DNA from: Triparma verrucosa
Taxonomy: Eukaryota > Sar > Bolidophyceae > Parmales > Triparmaceae
Direction: 5' to 3'
Assembly (NCBI GenBank): GCA_030267905.1
Contig: BRXX01000501.1
Coordinates: 1 to 64,000 of the forward strand
DNA: 64,000 nt
The notes beneath the pieces were generated by a model, which saw nothing but the letters and a program-made list of their open reading frames with translations, did no database searches and was not told where the DNA came from. The position numbers and the translations under genes are program-made. How positions within the stretch are numbered: the stretch's first letter is position 1; each line of letters opens with the position of its first letter. Of this stretch, positions 28,126-38,672 are shown piece after piece.

Positions 28126-31100
28126 ATGCCTCCCAAATCAAAGAGCCAGCGCTTTCTAGCCGACTCGGGGAACTCCACCACTTCTGCCTTCCCGCAGCTA
28201 GTCGTAGAGCTCCAAAAGGCTGAGACTTTGGGAGGAATTACATACTCTGACCTCCGTTATTCGGCTCCCTTGGAGGAGACCCTTCGGGTCGGTGCTCCCG
28301 GGCATGTAAATCCCCAGGCTCGGAAGGCCAAGAAGCAGCAGCAGCGCCGGGCGACCTCGAACGCAAAAGATCTCTCCATGTTCTCCGACCCTTTCGATAG
28401 TGAAACTCCGACCGTGAACCTGGCCTCTTTCCTGAATCGGCCTGATTTGGTCTCGACTTTAATACATGGAGACGCATCATCCTCCGACGACACCTCCCCG
28501 GCACTTGACACGTCCTCCTCCGACGGCGACGAGCACTCCCAAACGTCCCCTCAGCCCTCCTCCCTGAACTCCCCTCTCCACGAGAGGGAGGAGTCGCAGG
28601 CCAAGGTCGACAACCCCTCTCGCCTGAGCTTGCCGCTTACCAACAAACAGCAAAACGGCAAAGGAAATAACAAGATTAACCCTAACCTCAACCTTCCGGT
28701 GATACGGTCCGTGTCGCCGAGAACCCTTCGGCAAATCGCACGACTTCCGAATGCGAATGAGAAAGAGGCCGGGAGAATGAAACAGATGGAGGAGAAGTTC
28801 GTCAACGACTCCAAGGCGGGCTTCTTCACGACGGCCGCCAAGACCAAATCGGGCAAGAGTGGCGGACTGTACGGAAATTTGAAGACGAAGAATTATGGGC
28901 GCTACGAGCAGAATCGAGGAGGGGCGGAAGTCTCGGATCCCAAGCTGCTCAAGAAGCTCCTTACTGATGACATAGAGTCTCTGTTCGTGGACGACGCGAC
29001 AAAAATCAGAGCTAGACAATCGAGGACCATGAAGAATAGCCGAGCTGAGAAAAAGGGGGTGGAGAAGAAAGGGAAAAGCTCTTCTTCTCAGGCCCTCTTC
29101 TCCAAGACACAACCCCTCCCCCCGCCCCTTTACGATTTGGAGGCCAACGGGGACCTGATAAATTCGTTGAGTACGTTTTATGACCCTGAGCTCGTTACGA
29201 CGCTGGAGATAGATAGGCGAAAGCAGATGAAGGACATTAGTAACGCGGTGCAGATGCAAAAGTTCTCTCACGGCGACGCCACGGCCTCCCACATCATTGA
29301 CCTCCGCCGCCAACTCCAAGGCAGCATCGATACCATTCACAACGATGCAGCCCGCACTCAGAAGCAGATTCACGACGCCAAGCACGCCGGCTTCGTTCCG
29401 GAGGAACTTCTGCCCGAAAATGAGATGAAATCCATCCACTTTGAGAAGGGCCTAGCAACGCTTGACAAGTTCCTCGTCAAGGGCCTGAGGAAGATGATGG
29501 CCGAGGGGATACGGCGCTGGAGGCGCGGCGTAGAGGTGGCGTATCAAGAGGCCTTGGTGAGAGCCGTCACCATGGTTCAGAGAGCTTACAGGAAGCACCA
29601 GGCGAGGGTCGAGTTGGCCGAGAGAATGGAACAGAGGAGGATCCAAAAAGCTAGGGAGGACGAGATCAGGCGATTGTTCGATCTCAAGCAGAATAGGGCG
29701 GCGATCGTGATTCAGCAGCGCTTCAGGATCAACACAGCGAGGAAGAAGGTGGAGCTCAGAAAGTTACAGCTGATGAAGTCGCAAGTAATTCAGAGAGCCT
29801 GGCGGGTGTACGCTGCTAGGAAGGAGATGGGCTCGCTGAGGGTCGCGTTCAACAAGGAAGTTAACGCCGCAACGATCATCCAGAAGCATTGGCGAGCAAA
29901 GCAGGGCCGCATGTATTTTCGCGTGGTCAAGAAGATCAAGGCCATGGAGGAAATGGAGCGCAAGGAGAAGGAGAAGGTCGACGCCATGAAGTCTTACTTT
30001 GAAGATCAGGGCGCAGCCGTTCAGATTCAGTACGCCTGGCGGCGTCGCCAGCTCTGGCTCAACCTCCGTTATTTCCTGGGCGCCCAGAGGCAGATCAAGG
30101 CTGTCAAGCTGCAGCAGGCGTATCGCATGCTCAAGGCGAAACTCGAGGTCAAGAGGCGAAGGGCGGAGAAGCGCCGACTCGATCTGCTGAAGCTGAACAG
30201 CTGCATTTTGATCCAGACGTACGTCCGCCGTTATTTTGCTCAAATCAGGGTCGACAAGATCAAGTTTGACCTAGAGAAGGCGAGCCTGATCCGCCGGCTT
30301 GAAAAGGTTTTCGCCCTCCGCCCTCGCATCGTGGCTCTGCCGGTGAACAAGCCCCTGCCGAAGTATACGAAGGGGGAGAAGAAGGGAAAGGTGAAAATTA
30401 ATCCCGATACTGGCTTCGAGTACGAACCCGAGCCTGTCAGGGTTGATCTGAAGCAGGTCAGGCGAGACTTGATCGACGTCAGGCGCTACGTGGACCCTTT
30501 TACTTGGACGAGGGAGAAGGCGAACGCCACCAAGATCCAGAAAGCGTACCGCGGACATCGAGCCAGGGCCCGTGTCACCTTCAAGCGGCAGATGGAGAAG
30601 CTCGCCCTTAGAAACTGGCAGAAGCAACGCCAAGAGTCTTGTGCGACCAGGCTCCAGGCCGTCTTCCGAGGCTTCAAGGGCAGAAAGTACGTTACGCTGA
30701 TGAGGCATACGTCTAGCTGCATTACTATTCAGAAAGTCGTCAGGGGCTGGGAAGGCAGGAAGATTGCCTTTCAGAAGAAGAGGCAGCGCGTTGCGGCCGT
30801 CTGCATCCAGAAGCAGCATAGGGGCTACGTGAAGCGAATTGCCTTCCAGGAGTACCAGAGGACGTTCAAGATCCAGCAGGAGCCCACCAGGACGATTCAG
30901 CGCGCAGGTCGTTGTTACATCGCCAGAAAATCCGTCTGGCGCACTCGAATGGAGCTGCGAGCTAGGGCCGAGCAGAACGTCATTGCTAGGGCGAATGAAC
31001 ACTTTTGCTGGAAGAGATCGAGGCTAATTCTGCTCGTCGAGTCCGTATACCACGAGAAGGGGCACAGGCATGACGGTCTCTTCCAGGACTTCTTCAAGCA

Positions 31101-33531
31101 GTGGAGTGGTTCCGACCACAACAACCACATGGAAAGTGCGCACTTCGTGAAAATGTTCAAGGACGCCACCGGAATCATAGGCAGGCCTTACGTGGACCTC
31201 CTCACTGAGAAGAAGCGACCTTTCAATGTGACGGACCTGGACTTGATGTTCAGTAAGAAGAAGGGCGCGGACGTTCACCACATCACCTACGTCCAGTTCG
31301 TCGAGATGCTCGATGTCATCAATGCCACCCTCTTTCCCACCGTCAAGGAGAAGCTGGGCTTCAAGGGAAGGAACGCGAGGATGCTTGAAATCATCCTCGA
31401 CCACTTTTTCAAGGGCGCCATCAGCAAGTCCTTCAAGAAGAATTTGGACAATAGGGCGACCGAATTCTGCAAGAAGAACGTAGCCAAGATCCAGGCGCAG
31501 GCGAGGGGCTTTCACTTCAGGCACATGTACAAGAAGCAGAAGGAGGAGCTTGCTCGCCAGGCCAAGATTACGAGAGACCAGGCTAAGTCCATTCACATCC
31601 AGTGCCTTGCAAGGAGGTACCTCGCAAGGAAGGCTGCGGTGAAGATCGCCCAGCGTGCGTACGTGAAGTACGTTGATCCCAGCACGGACGAGCCGTACTG
31701 GAGCAATCCCAAGACCAAGAGCGTCACCTGGGCGAAGCCAAAGGTGTTTGGCAAATTCGCCGACGTGTCTCACCCGACGATTTTACCCCACAAGGGCACG
31801 GAGTTCGTCGTCATGTGCGTGAACTGCGCCTCCGAGATCACCGAGCTTGTGTGCCATAGCTGCGACGATGCCTTCTGCAAGAGCTGCTTCGATGGCCTGC
31901 ACACCAAGGGAACGAGGGTCAATCACAAACCCACGAAGATCAACCATTGCAGGGAGTGCGAATACCAGCTCGCGAGTAAGACGTGCGACACGTGTACCGC
32001 TGAGCAGCACCAGAGCTGCAATTACTGTGATGTGTGCCATCTGAACGTGCATCGCTTCGACGAGGAAAAGAGCAAGGAGCATAAGTGGAACTGGCTCGTC
32101 CAGTGTTGCGTGGAGTGTAGGGAGTACGCCGCCAGGTGGAGGTGTGAAGAGTGCATGGACGTGTACTGCACGGCCTGCTTCAGTAAGGTGCACAAGAGGG
32201 GCACGAGGGTGAATCATAAGTGCGAGCCCTTGACCTACTACACCCCGACCATCCACGATCACTACGAGAGGGAGATGCGAGAGAAGTCCAGGAGGGACAG
32301 GAAACAGAGTGACGAGGAGTCCGCGGAGCTCGCCCGACAGAAGCTCGAGTACAAGAGCTCCATGGCCGTGCAAAAGAGGTACCGCGGTTACAGGGCGCGT
32401 AAGTTTGGAAGGGCCTTCCTCAAGGAGGGGAGGCAACAGATCCGAGCCGAATGGAGGCAAAGGAAGAAGGACGACGAGATCAGACTCACGAAGAAGTACA
32501 TCGCGTTGGAACTCCTCGGGCTTTGCAAGAGGCTCAAGAGCGACACCATGGAGGAGGCGGTGCTGAAGTCCATTCCCATCTTCATGAGGAAGAGGGCAAA
32601 GTTCTGGATCAACCAGAACCTGCAGGACAAGTACTGGTACTCGGACCACCTGTCTATCGACAAGAAGAAGATTCCGAAGAGGGGCTTCCAGGTCGGGAAG
32701 TACGAAGAGCTCTGCGAGCAGGCCTTCTGGGGGGGAATTCGGCTCCCTGGGAAGCACGCCATCAAGCAGGGAAAGATGGACATCGAGACCAAGCCTTTCG
32801 AAGGAACCGGCCACGGATTGGAGAAATTCGTCGCCATCGCCGATCGCATCAGAATCAAGAGCCACACTTACACCGTCGACAAGGACGCCCCTGAACCTAC
32901 CAACGATATTGTTGGCATCGACCGCGTTTGGCGCTTCGGCGACGAGAAGGAGCTCGTCGCGTACAAGTTCCCGGCCCACGGCAAGTACCGGAAACTGGCG
33001 AGGAAGGTCGGTTACATATTCATCGAGGCTCAGATCTTCCAGATGATCTTGAGGCTCGGGCTAAGGGCAGGAGACTTCTTGGAGACTTTCCTGATGCTTG
33101 CCAACAGATTTGCCAAGGGCAGGTTGGGCATGAAGGCGGCTGGGCGCATCAAGAGCTTCTCCGAAAAGTTCAAGTCCTCCAAGAAGAGGATCAGCTATTT
33201 CGACGTCACGAAGCAAAGCAGAATGGCCGTCGACTCCGACGAGCTCGCCGCGGCCCTGGCTCAGCCCGACCTCGAAGCCGACGCTGAAGCAGCGAAAATC
33301 GCCGGATATTTGGAAGACAATGGCGGTATGTGGGAAGAGAGGGAGGACGAGAAGACGCTCAAGCTCATTTGGGTCCACAAGGAAACCGGAGAAATCAGGG
33401 ACATCAAGCCAGACGAGGCGGAGGAGCAGGCGGAGAAGAACGAGGAGGAGAGGAAATTCAAGGAGAGCCAGAAGAGGGTGGCCAAGATGCGAAAGGGCGG
33501 CAGGAAAGAGTTGGGCAGGAAGAGGAAGTAG
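28126..33531 (+). CDS. Giant IQ-motif scaffold with WW-like and B-box zinc-finger region
   Basis: One uninterrupted exon encodes 1801 residues. The first roughly 450 are disordered and charged. From about residue 480 many IQ motifs follow (MVQRAYRKHQAR, IVIQQRFRINTARKK, TKIQKAYRGHRARARV and more), each able to bind calmodulin or EF-hand light chains. At about 1180 a WW-like segment (DEPYWSNPKTKSVTWAKP) is followed at 1224-1375 by two or three B-box-like Cys/His clusters (CHSCDDAFCKSCFDGLH, CEECMDVYCTACFSKVH). A last IQ motif and a basic tail close the protein. No motor or kinase domain is present, so it is a scaffold; related IQ/B-box proteins in oomycetes and algae are often flagellar. The absence of introns in 5.4 kb contrasts with its neighbours. 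Confidence 0.88.
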   Translation: MPPKSKSQRFLADSGNSTTSAFPQLVVELQKAETLGGITYSDLRYSAPLEETLRVGAPGHVNPQARKAKKQQQRRATSNAKDLSMFSDPFDSETPTVNLASFLNRPDLVSTLIHGDASSSDDTSPALDTSSSDGDEHSQTSPQPSSLNSPLHEREESQAKVDNPSRLSLPLTNKQQNGKGNNKINPNLNLPVIRSVSPRTLRQIARLPNANEKEAGRMKQMEEKFVNDSKAGFFTTAAKTKSGKSGGLYGNLKTKNYGRYEQNRGGAEVSDPKLLKKLLTDDIESLFVDDATKIRARQSRTMKNSRAEKKGVEKKGKSSSSQALFSKTQPLPPPLYDLEANGDLINSLSTFYDPELVTTLEIDRRKQMKDISNAVQMQKFSHGDATASHIIDLRRQLQGSIDTIHNDAARTQKQIHDAKHAGFVPEELLPENEMKSIHFEKGLATLDKFLVKGLRKMMAEGIRRWRRGVEVAYQEALVRAVTMVQRAYRKHQARVELAERMEQRRIQKAREDEIRRLFDLKQNRAAIVIQQRFRINTARKKVELRKLQLMKSQVIQRAWRVYAARKEMGSLRVAFNKEVNAATIIQKHWRAKQGRMYFRVVKKIKAMEEMERKEKEKVDAMKSYFEDQGAAVQIQYAWRRRQLWLNLRYFLGAQRQIKAVKLQQAYRMLKAKLEVKRRRAEKRRLDLLKLNSCILIQTYVRRYFAQIRVDKIKFDLEKASLIRRLEKVFALRPRIVALPVNKPLPKYTKGEKKGKVKINPDTGFEYEPEPVRVDLKQVRRDLIDVRRYVDPFTWTREKANATKIQKAYRGHRARARVTFKRQMEKLALRNWQKQRQESCATRLQAVFRGFKGRKYVTLMRHTSSCITIQKVVRGWEGRKIAFQKKRQRVAAVCIQKQHRGYVKRIAFQEYQRTFKIQQEPTRTIQRAGRCYIARKSVWRTRMELRARAEQNVIARANEHFCWKRSRLILLVESVYHEKGHRHDGLFQDFFKQWSGSDHNNHMESAHFVKMFKDATGIIGRPYVDLLTEKKRPFNVTDLDLMFSKKKGADVHHITYVQFVEMLDVINATLFPTVKEKLGFKGRNARMLEIILDHFFKGAISKSFKKNLDNRATEFCKKNVAKIQAQARGFHFRHMYKKQKEELARQAKITRDQAKSIHIQCLARRYLARKAAVKIAQRAYVKYVDPSTDEPYWSNPKTKSVTWAKPKVFGKFADVSHPTILPHKGTEFVVMCVNCASEITELVCHSCDDAFCKSCFDGLHTKGTRVNHKPTKINHCRECEYQLASKTCDTCTAEQHQSCNYCDVCHLNVHRFDEEKSKEHKWNWLVQCCVECREYAARWRCEECMDVYCTACFSKVHKRGTRVNHKCEPLTYYTPTIHDHYEREMREKSRRDRKQSDEESAELARQKLEYKSSMAVQKRYRGYRARKFGRAFLKEGRQQIRAEWRQRKKDDEIRLTKKYIALELLGLCKRLKSDTMEEAVLKSIPIFMRKRAKFWINQNLQDKYWYSDHLSIDKKKIPKRGFQVGKYEELCEQAFWGGIRLPGKHAIKQGKMDIETKPFEGTGHGLEKFVAIADRIRIKSHTYTVDKDAPEPTNDIVGIDRVWRFGDEKELVAYKFPAHGKYRKLARKVGYIFIEAQIFQMILRLGLRAGDFLETFLMLANRFAKGRLGMKAAGRIKSFSEKFKSSKKRISYFDVTKQSRMAVDSDELAAALAQPDLEADAEAAKIAGYLEDNGGMWEEREDEKTLKLIWVHKETGEIRDIKPDEAEEQAEKNEEERKFKESQKRVAKMRKGGRKELGRKRK

Positions 33532-33588
33532 GGTTTTGTTGTGTTGTAGTAGCTGTAAAAATTTGTGTGTGTTCATTATTGTAACAAG

Positions 33589-34954
33589 TCAGACTTTGTT
33601 CTTGTTATTTTCGAGGTTGTCGTGGCGGGAGATTTTTTCAGCGTTTTTAGAAAAGTCAAGTATCTCAAGCAGCGACGCAGTTGTGTGCTTGTCAAAGATG
33701 CGGTGTTCGATCGCCTTAGCCATGGAATAAGGGGTGAGTCCCGCCTTGTTTTTCTTCTTTAGGGCTTCCGGGTAACGATCCCTCAGATCGATGATGAATT
33801 GCAGATCATCAGTTAGATACGAGAGGTGGAGGGGATAGTTGCCTGTGCTCTCGTCGACCATTCCGGCGATGTTCTTCTCAATGACAGGGCTTGCCACGCT
33901 AGTGTCTTGATTCATTATTAACGACCCACGCATTTTGGCCCTGTCGAAGACTGAAGAGGAAGCCTGGCGAGGGCCGAGGATATCTTCTGCGGTCAACGTC
34001 TCGGTGTGGCTGCGACGAGTAAGAATTAAGCAGCGGTGAAGGTAGTTAGCCGCTTCGCTCCCAGCAGCTTCTCACCTACAAATAGAAAACATCTGCTTTG
34101 CGAGGGGTAGATTCTTCCCCTCGCCCATGTTCTCCACGAAGCAAGTGTGGAAGGCGTTTACGCCTTTATCGTCCAACCTCAAGATCTGCTCTGACGCGTC
34201 GTCCGAAGTGAGGCGCTTCTTTATTGTGTCATACAATTCTCCGTTATCTCCCTCCATAGCTAGAGACAAGATTTCCGATATTGAAGGCTCCCTGTAGGCC
34301 GGAGTGTTCTTACATGCGTTCCCTTCGTAATCCAACAACTCAAGGGCGCACGCGACGTCCATAGAATCGGGCGCATAGCGGTAGCCGTAAAGCAAGACCA
34401 ATTCGTATGCCGTCATCGGATCGCAGGGCTTGTCCAAGACTGCGACGGAGGGTTAGGAGGCGTGCATTGCAGGAAGTGATAACTGACGAAGCCTGTCCTC
34501 GTCGCTCACCTGGATTCCATAGAATGGTCTCCCTTTTCAAGTCCGGGTTCGAAGCCACGAGGGCGTGTACAAATCCAGGAACGCTCAGAGCAACGTAGGA
34601 AAGGTGGATGGGCAGCAGGCATGTGTCGAACATTCCCAGGGTCGCAAAGGATTCTTCAGGTCTCTTGGCCAGAGCCTCTTTGAAGACTGTGAAGGCCCAG
34701 CTCGCAGCCTCTTTGTCGCCTCTGCTAGCAGTAAGAAGCAGCTCAATCAGTGTAGTCTTGCCCGTTACTGGGCACTGATACAGGAGCCCATCCACGTCAG
34801 CCTTAAGGGAGTCCCAATTAGCAGCAAGGCTGGATATCGACGAAGCTTTGCTTTGCTGATAAATTTTACTTCCCAGAGGAGGAGGGGGAGGGGCATTGGG
34901 GTCGGCCTTCGTGGTTAAGGATGATTCAGGCAAGTGAGACGAATTGCAACCCAT
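33589..34954 (-). CDS. Predicted myristoylated ankyrin-like protein
   Basis: Exons 34954-34510, 34439-34076 and 34009-33589 join in phase to 409 residues. The start MGCNSSHLP is a classic N-myristoylation plus palmitoylation signal (Gly2, Cys3, Ser6), which implies plasma-membrane attachment. Helical repeats such as NAFHTCFVENMGEG and YPLHLSYLTDDLQFIIDLRD look like diverged ankyrin repeats. No catalytic motif is visible. I do not recognise a named family. It is divergently arranged with the LinD-like gene. Confidence 0.75.
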
Positions 34955-35047
34955 GGAGAAGAAACAGAGAAAATAAATAAACAAGGGAGGGAAGAAGTGC
35001 AAAATTCAGGGAATCAGAGCTCCTTAGATTAGTATCCTCCTGTCACA
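34955..35047. promoter_or_regulatory. 93-bp bidirectional promoter region
   Basis: The start codons of the myristoylated protein and the LinD-like protein are only 93 bases apart. The sequence is purine-rich, and no separate element can be named. Confidence 0.5.
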
Positions 35048-36706
35048 ATGCTCCCGTTCCTTCTCATCTTTCTTCTGCCCTGTGCCTTCAGTACCCTGAC
35101 CTTCGAGCCAGGGTCTCTTGATGGAACCCTTTTTTCGTCTGTCGGCCTGACCGACAAGCAACTCGCGATCTTCTCGTGGTTGGAGGGGCTAGTTTACGAG
35201 GCTGAAAGCACTGGTGGCTGGCCAGATGTATACAAAACGAATGAAACGGGCAACCTTCCTACGCAGAGAGGTATGCCCTCGTACCGTTATAGCCTCGCCT
35301 TCACCGGGTATGCGGCGACTGCAAAAGCCATCACACACACACCTATGCACACGAAGCCGACGTTTGACTTGTTATCTACGATATTCAATCTCATGGTGCG
35401 CGAAGAAGTGTACTCGTATTGGGGGCAGAAGGGAGACTGCGCCCCGTTCTTCTTGACAACTTACTGTGAGAAATATAATACTTCCATGTGCGACTTGGAT
35501 GAGGCGTGGCACGGGAAAGATGCCACCAGATGTCCCGATCCGGTTTATTTCGGGAACATTATGTACTCGGGGCACTTGGCACACATAGGCGCGCTTGTTC
35601 ATTTGTTCGCGCGTACACCTGACGAAGCTGAAGAAGCTCTTAAGTTTAAGGTTGGGACTACCGACTACACCCTCGACTCCCTTGTTTCTAGACTCGTATT
35701 TCAGGCGGAGGGCCAAAGGGATGTCCTGGGTGGCGGCATAACGTGCGAGCCTGCAAATGTGTACCCCAGCTGCCAGAGCCATTTGCACGCCTCCCTTCGA
35801 TTGTTAGCAACGGAGGATTCCGCGAAGGAGAGTCGCTTTTCTGCAATCCGAAAGAATTGGCAAGAATATTTACTCCTTGATAACATTGCGAAGGGATGGG
35901 ACTCTCCGGTCGGATCTACCCCGTTTGGTGAACGGATCTTTGAGATTGCGCAACAGACACCCCGTCATCCTTCGATTCCCGATTTTGGCATTCCTATTGG
36001 ATGCGCCTCGCACGATGTCTGGGTCCTCGCTTACCTTCGATCTTGGGCTTTGGACAATGCTGACACCCCCGCGCCCGATCCTTCGTACGTTCTCGCTAGA
36101 GGGCGCGAATTATTGAAAAATCACGCTGGCTGGAAAGACGGGCAGCTCCAAGACGAGCGCTGCAAGGTCCTCTCCGGAGAAGAGAATTGGGACGTTGCGA
36201 GTGCCATGTACCCCGTAGTCGAGGCTGCGGTCAGCGATGGGGATTTCGAGAAGTCAAACGAAGCCATCTTGAGGTTTGAAAAGCAAAGTGGGTCTGGTGT
36301 AAACACGATGTGGTACACCAGTGAATTTGGGCTCGATGTTTTCGTGACTACGCAGCTCGCCATGTCTTTCGTCATGGACAACACGACGATGGTGGACCTT
36401 CATGGAGCGGCAGGGGTTAAAAAGCTGGCTAGGATAAAAGGCGAGGGATACATTAACGAGGTTGAAGGAGATGTTTTTGTGCGGAGAGCTAAGAAGGGCG
36501 ACAAGGCGCTCGACGTGACTTTGGTCGCTGCAGGGGAAGGGGGGGAGGAAGTGAGGGTTCGAATAGGTGGGCTTAATGAAGTGGAGGGTTTGAACGCAAC
36601 GGTGAACGGCCAGAAAGTTAGTTTGTCCTTTGAGGGGGAGGAACTGGTTGTTGAGGGTCATGTGAAGAATGGAGTTGACACTAATTTCATAGTTACTTGG
36701 ACATAA
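35048..36706 (+). CDS. Secreted LinD-like (linalool dehydratase/isomerase family) protein
   Basis: An intronless frame encodes 552 residues with a clear signal peptide (LPFLLIFLLPCAFS). YRYSLAFTGYAATAKA, GNIMYSGHLAHIGALVHLF and CEPANVYPSCQSH match the alpha6/alpha6-barrel family of bacterial linalool dehydratase-isomerase. There the His of the SGHL-type motif and the two Cys of the CEPxxxxxxC motif line the active site; all are kept here. The bacterial enzyme hydrates and isomerises monoterpenes in the periplasm. Whether this alga handles terpenes or another alkenol is unknown. A beta-rich C-terminal extension follows the barrel. Two Asn-glycosylation sequons (NET, NTS) fit secretion. Confidence 0.78.
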   Translation: MLPFLLIFLLPCAFSTLTFEPGSLDGTLFSSVGLTDKQLAIFSWLEGLVYEAESTGGWPDVYKTNETGNLPTQRGMPSYRYSLAFTGYAATAKAITHTPMHTKPTFDLLSTIFNLMVREEVYSYWGQKGDCAPFFLTTYCEKYNTSMCDLDEAWHGKDATRCPDPVYFGNIMYSGHLAHIGALVHLFARTPDEAEEALKFKVGTTDYTLDSLVSRLVFQAEGQRDVLGGGITCEPANVYPSCQSHLHASLRLLATEDSAKESRFSAIRKNWQEYLLLDNIAKGWDSPVGSTPFGERIFEIAQQTPRHPSIPDFGIPIGCASHDVWVLAYLRSWALDNADTPAPDPSYVLARGRELLKNHAGWKDGQLQDERCKVLSGEENWDVASAMYPVVEAAVSDGDFEKSNEAILRFEKQSGSGVNTMWYTSEFGLDVFVTTQLAMSFVMDNTTMVDLHGAAGVKKLARIKGEGYINEVEGDVFVRRAKKGDKALDVTLVAAGEGGEEVRVRIGGLNEVEGLNATVNGQKVSLSFEGEELVVEGHVKNGVDTNFIVTWT

Positions 36707-36869
36707 ATTTTCTTTTTCAAATGGAGAGAAACGACTTCTCTTTTTGACACATTCCCTTTAATTCTTTTCTCTATTGCGTCAATTTGAAATCTCGCCTTCA
36801 GAGCCAATGAACCCTTTTCATCGCATCGTGAACGGCGGCAGCTGCAACAATTTAGTATATTTTCAACTA

Positions 36870-38672
36870 TTAGACGGCACCCTGCTCCCTGAGAGCGGCG
36901 GCGACCTTGAGGAATGCGGCGATGTTGGCCCCCTCCTTGATTTGGGTCCTATCATGGTATGTCTCGGCGCAGTCAGCGCATTGGTGATAGATGTCTTTCA
37001 TAATCTCGTTCAGCCTGCGACAATGAAGGTTGTGAGGAGACGGACACTGATATATGGTAAATGTGCCTTCTCACCTCTGCTCTACGTCAGCCTCCGTCCA
37101 CTGCGTCATTTGAGCGTTCTGGGCCATTTCGAGGCCGGAAACGGCAACGCCACCCGCGTTGGCCGCCTTGGCGGGACCGAAAACGCAGCCCCCCGCCTCG
37201 AGGATTTCTACGGCTCCGGGAGTCGTCGGCATGTTCGCCCCTTCGAAAACTCCGACACAACCGGCCTTGACGAGGTTGATGGCGTCCTGTTCCTCCAGCT
37301 CGTTCTGCGTGGCGCAGGGGAACGCTAGATCGATTTCGTCGACGACTGACCAAGGACGTTCGGAGGCGTGGTAGGAGGAGGACGGGGACTTGGCGGCGTA
37401 GTCAGTCAAGCGAGCTCCTCGGACAGCTTTGACTTCCATGAGGAGGTCGAGCTTCTCCTGGGTGAAGCCATCGGGCTCGTAGATGGTGCCGGAACTGTCG
37501 CTAAAGGTGACCGGGGTCGCTCCTAGTTTGAGCAGCTGCTGCGCGGCGAACTGGGCCACGTTTCCGGAGCCGCTCAAAGCGCACCTCTTGCCCAGGAGGC
37601 TTTCGTTTTTTTGGTATTTCATCGCCTCCTCGGCGAAAAAGACCAGCCCCCAGCCCGTGGCCTCTGGCCTGACGTAACTGCCTCCCCAATCAGCACTTTT
37701 GCCGGTGAGAACTCCCTCGAAGCGACCCTGGTTCAGCCTCTTGTACTGGCCGAAGAGGTATCCAATTTCCCTGCCGCCCACGCCAATATCCCCAGCCGGC
37801 ACGTCACGGTTGGGGCCGATGTAAGGCTCGAGAGCGGTCATGAAGCTCTGGCAGAAGCGCATGATTTCAGCTTCGCTCTTTCCCTTGGGGTCGAAGTCGC
37901 TTCCGCCCTTGCCGCCTCCGAGGTTGAGCGTCGTGAGGGCGTTTTTGAAGATCTGCTCGAAACCCAAGAACTTTATGGTGTCGACACCGACGCTGGGATG
38001 GTAGCGGAGGCCGCCTGAGGGAGGGGGAGCAAGTAGCATGGAAATGATATTGGTCAAAATTGATTGTGCTGACTCGCGAGGAGCTGACTCGCTTCGTTAT
38101 ATGTATGGGTATAGGCCCTCACCTTTGTACGGCCCAAGGGCGGAACTGAACTGAACTCTGAAACCCCTCTGAACGCGAGTGCGCCCCTCATCGTCCACCC
38201 AGGGCACGCGGAACTGATAAAGCTGCTCGGGCTCGAGCATGTGCTTGAAGGCGAAGAAGTACTCGTCAGTCTCGGCGAAGAGAGGGCCGAGCGACGTTGC
38301 GACCTCTGTCACAGTCTGGATGAAGAGGGACTGATCAGGGTCCCTTCTCTTGGCGACGTTGACGGCGGCATCGACGAGTTGCTGAGCCCTGCATTTGGTT
38401 GGTTCGTGCGTGTGAGCGAACGAAATTTTTGAGAGGTGACATCAAGATTCTCACCTTTTCCTCGGGTCCTTGCTCAACCCCTCTCCTTGAAAGAAACTCG
38501 TTTCCTCGACGGGTCTGAAATTGACGGCTCCCTTGAACCTCAGGTCGCGCTCGAAGGAATTTTGTTTCGCAGAGAGGGAGGTTTTGTGTGTGTAAGGGGG
38601 AGGGGGAATGTTGAAACCGGAAGAGATGGAGGCAAGGGTTGAAAAAAGAAGGAAGCTGATTTGGGTCTTCAT
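36870..38672 (-). CDS. GDH: NADP-dependent glutamate dehydrogenase, probable plastid form
   Basis: Exons 38672-38455, 38388-38123, 38014-37075 and 37014-36870 join in phase to 522 residues. LGGGKGGSDFDPKGKSEAE carries the catalytic Lys loop, and SGSGNVAQFAA is the dinucleotide fold of the hexameric NADP-GDH type. It makes glutamate from 2-oxoglutarate and ammonium. The first roughly 40 residues are extra: a hydrophobic signal (SFLLFSTLASISSGF) ending SSGF, close to the ASAF plastid motif, then a Ser/Lys-rich stretch. So plastid import is likely, with ER or secretion as the alternative. Exon 2 begins with the usual helical N-terminal GDH region. Confidence 0.93.
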
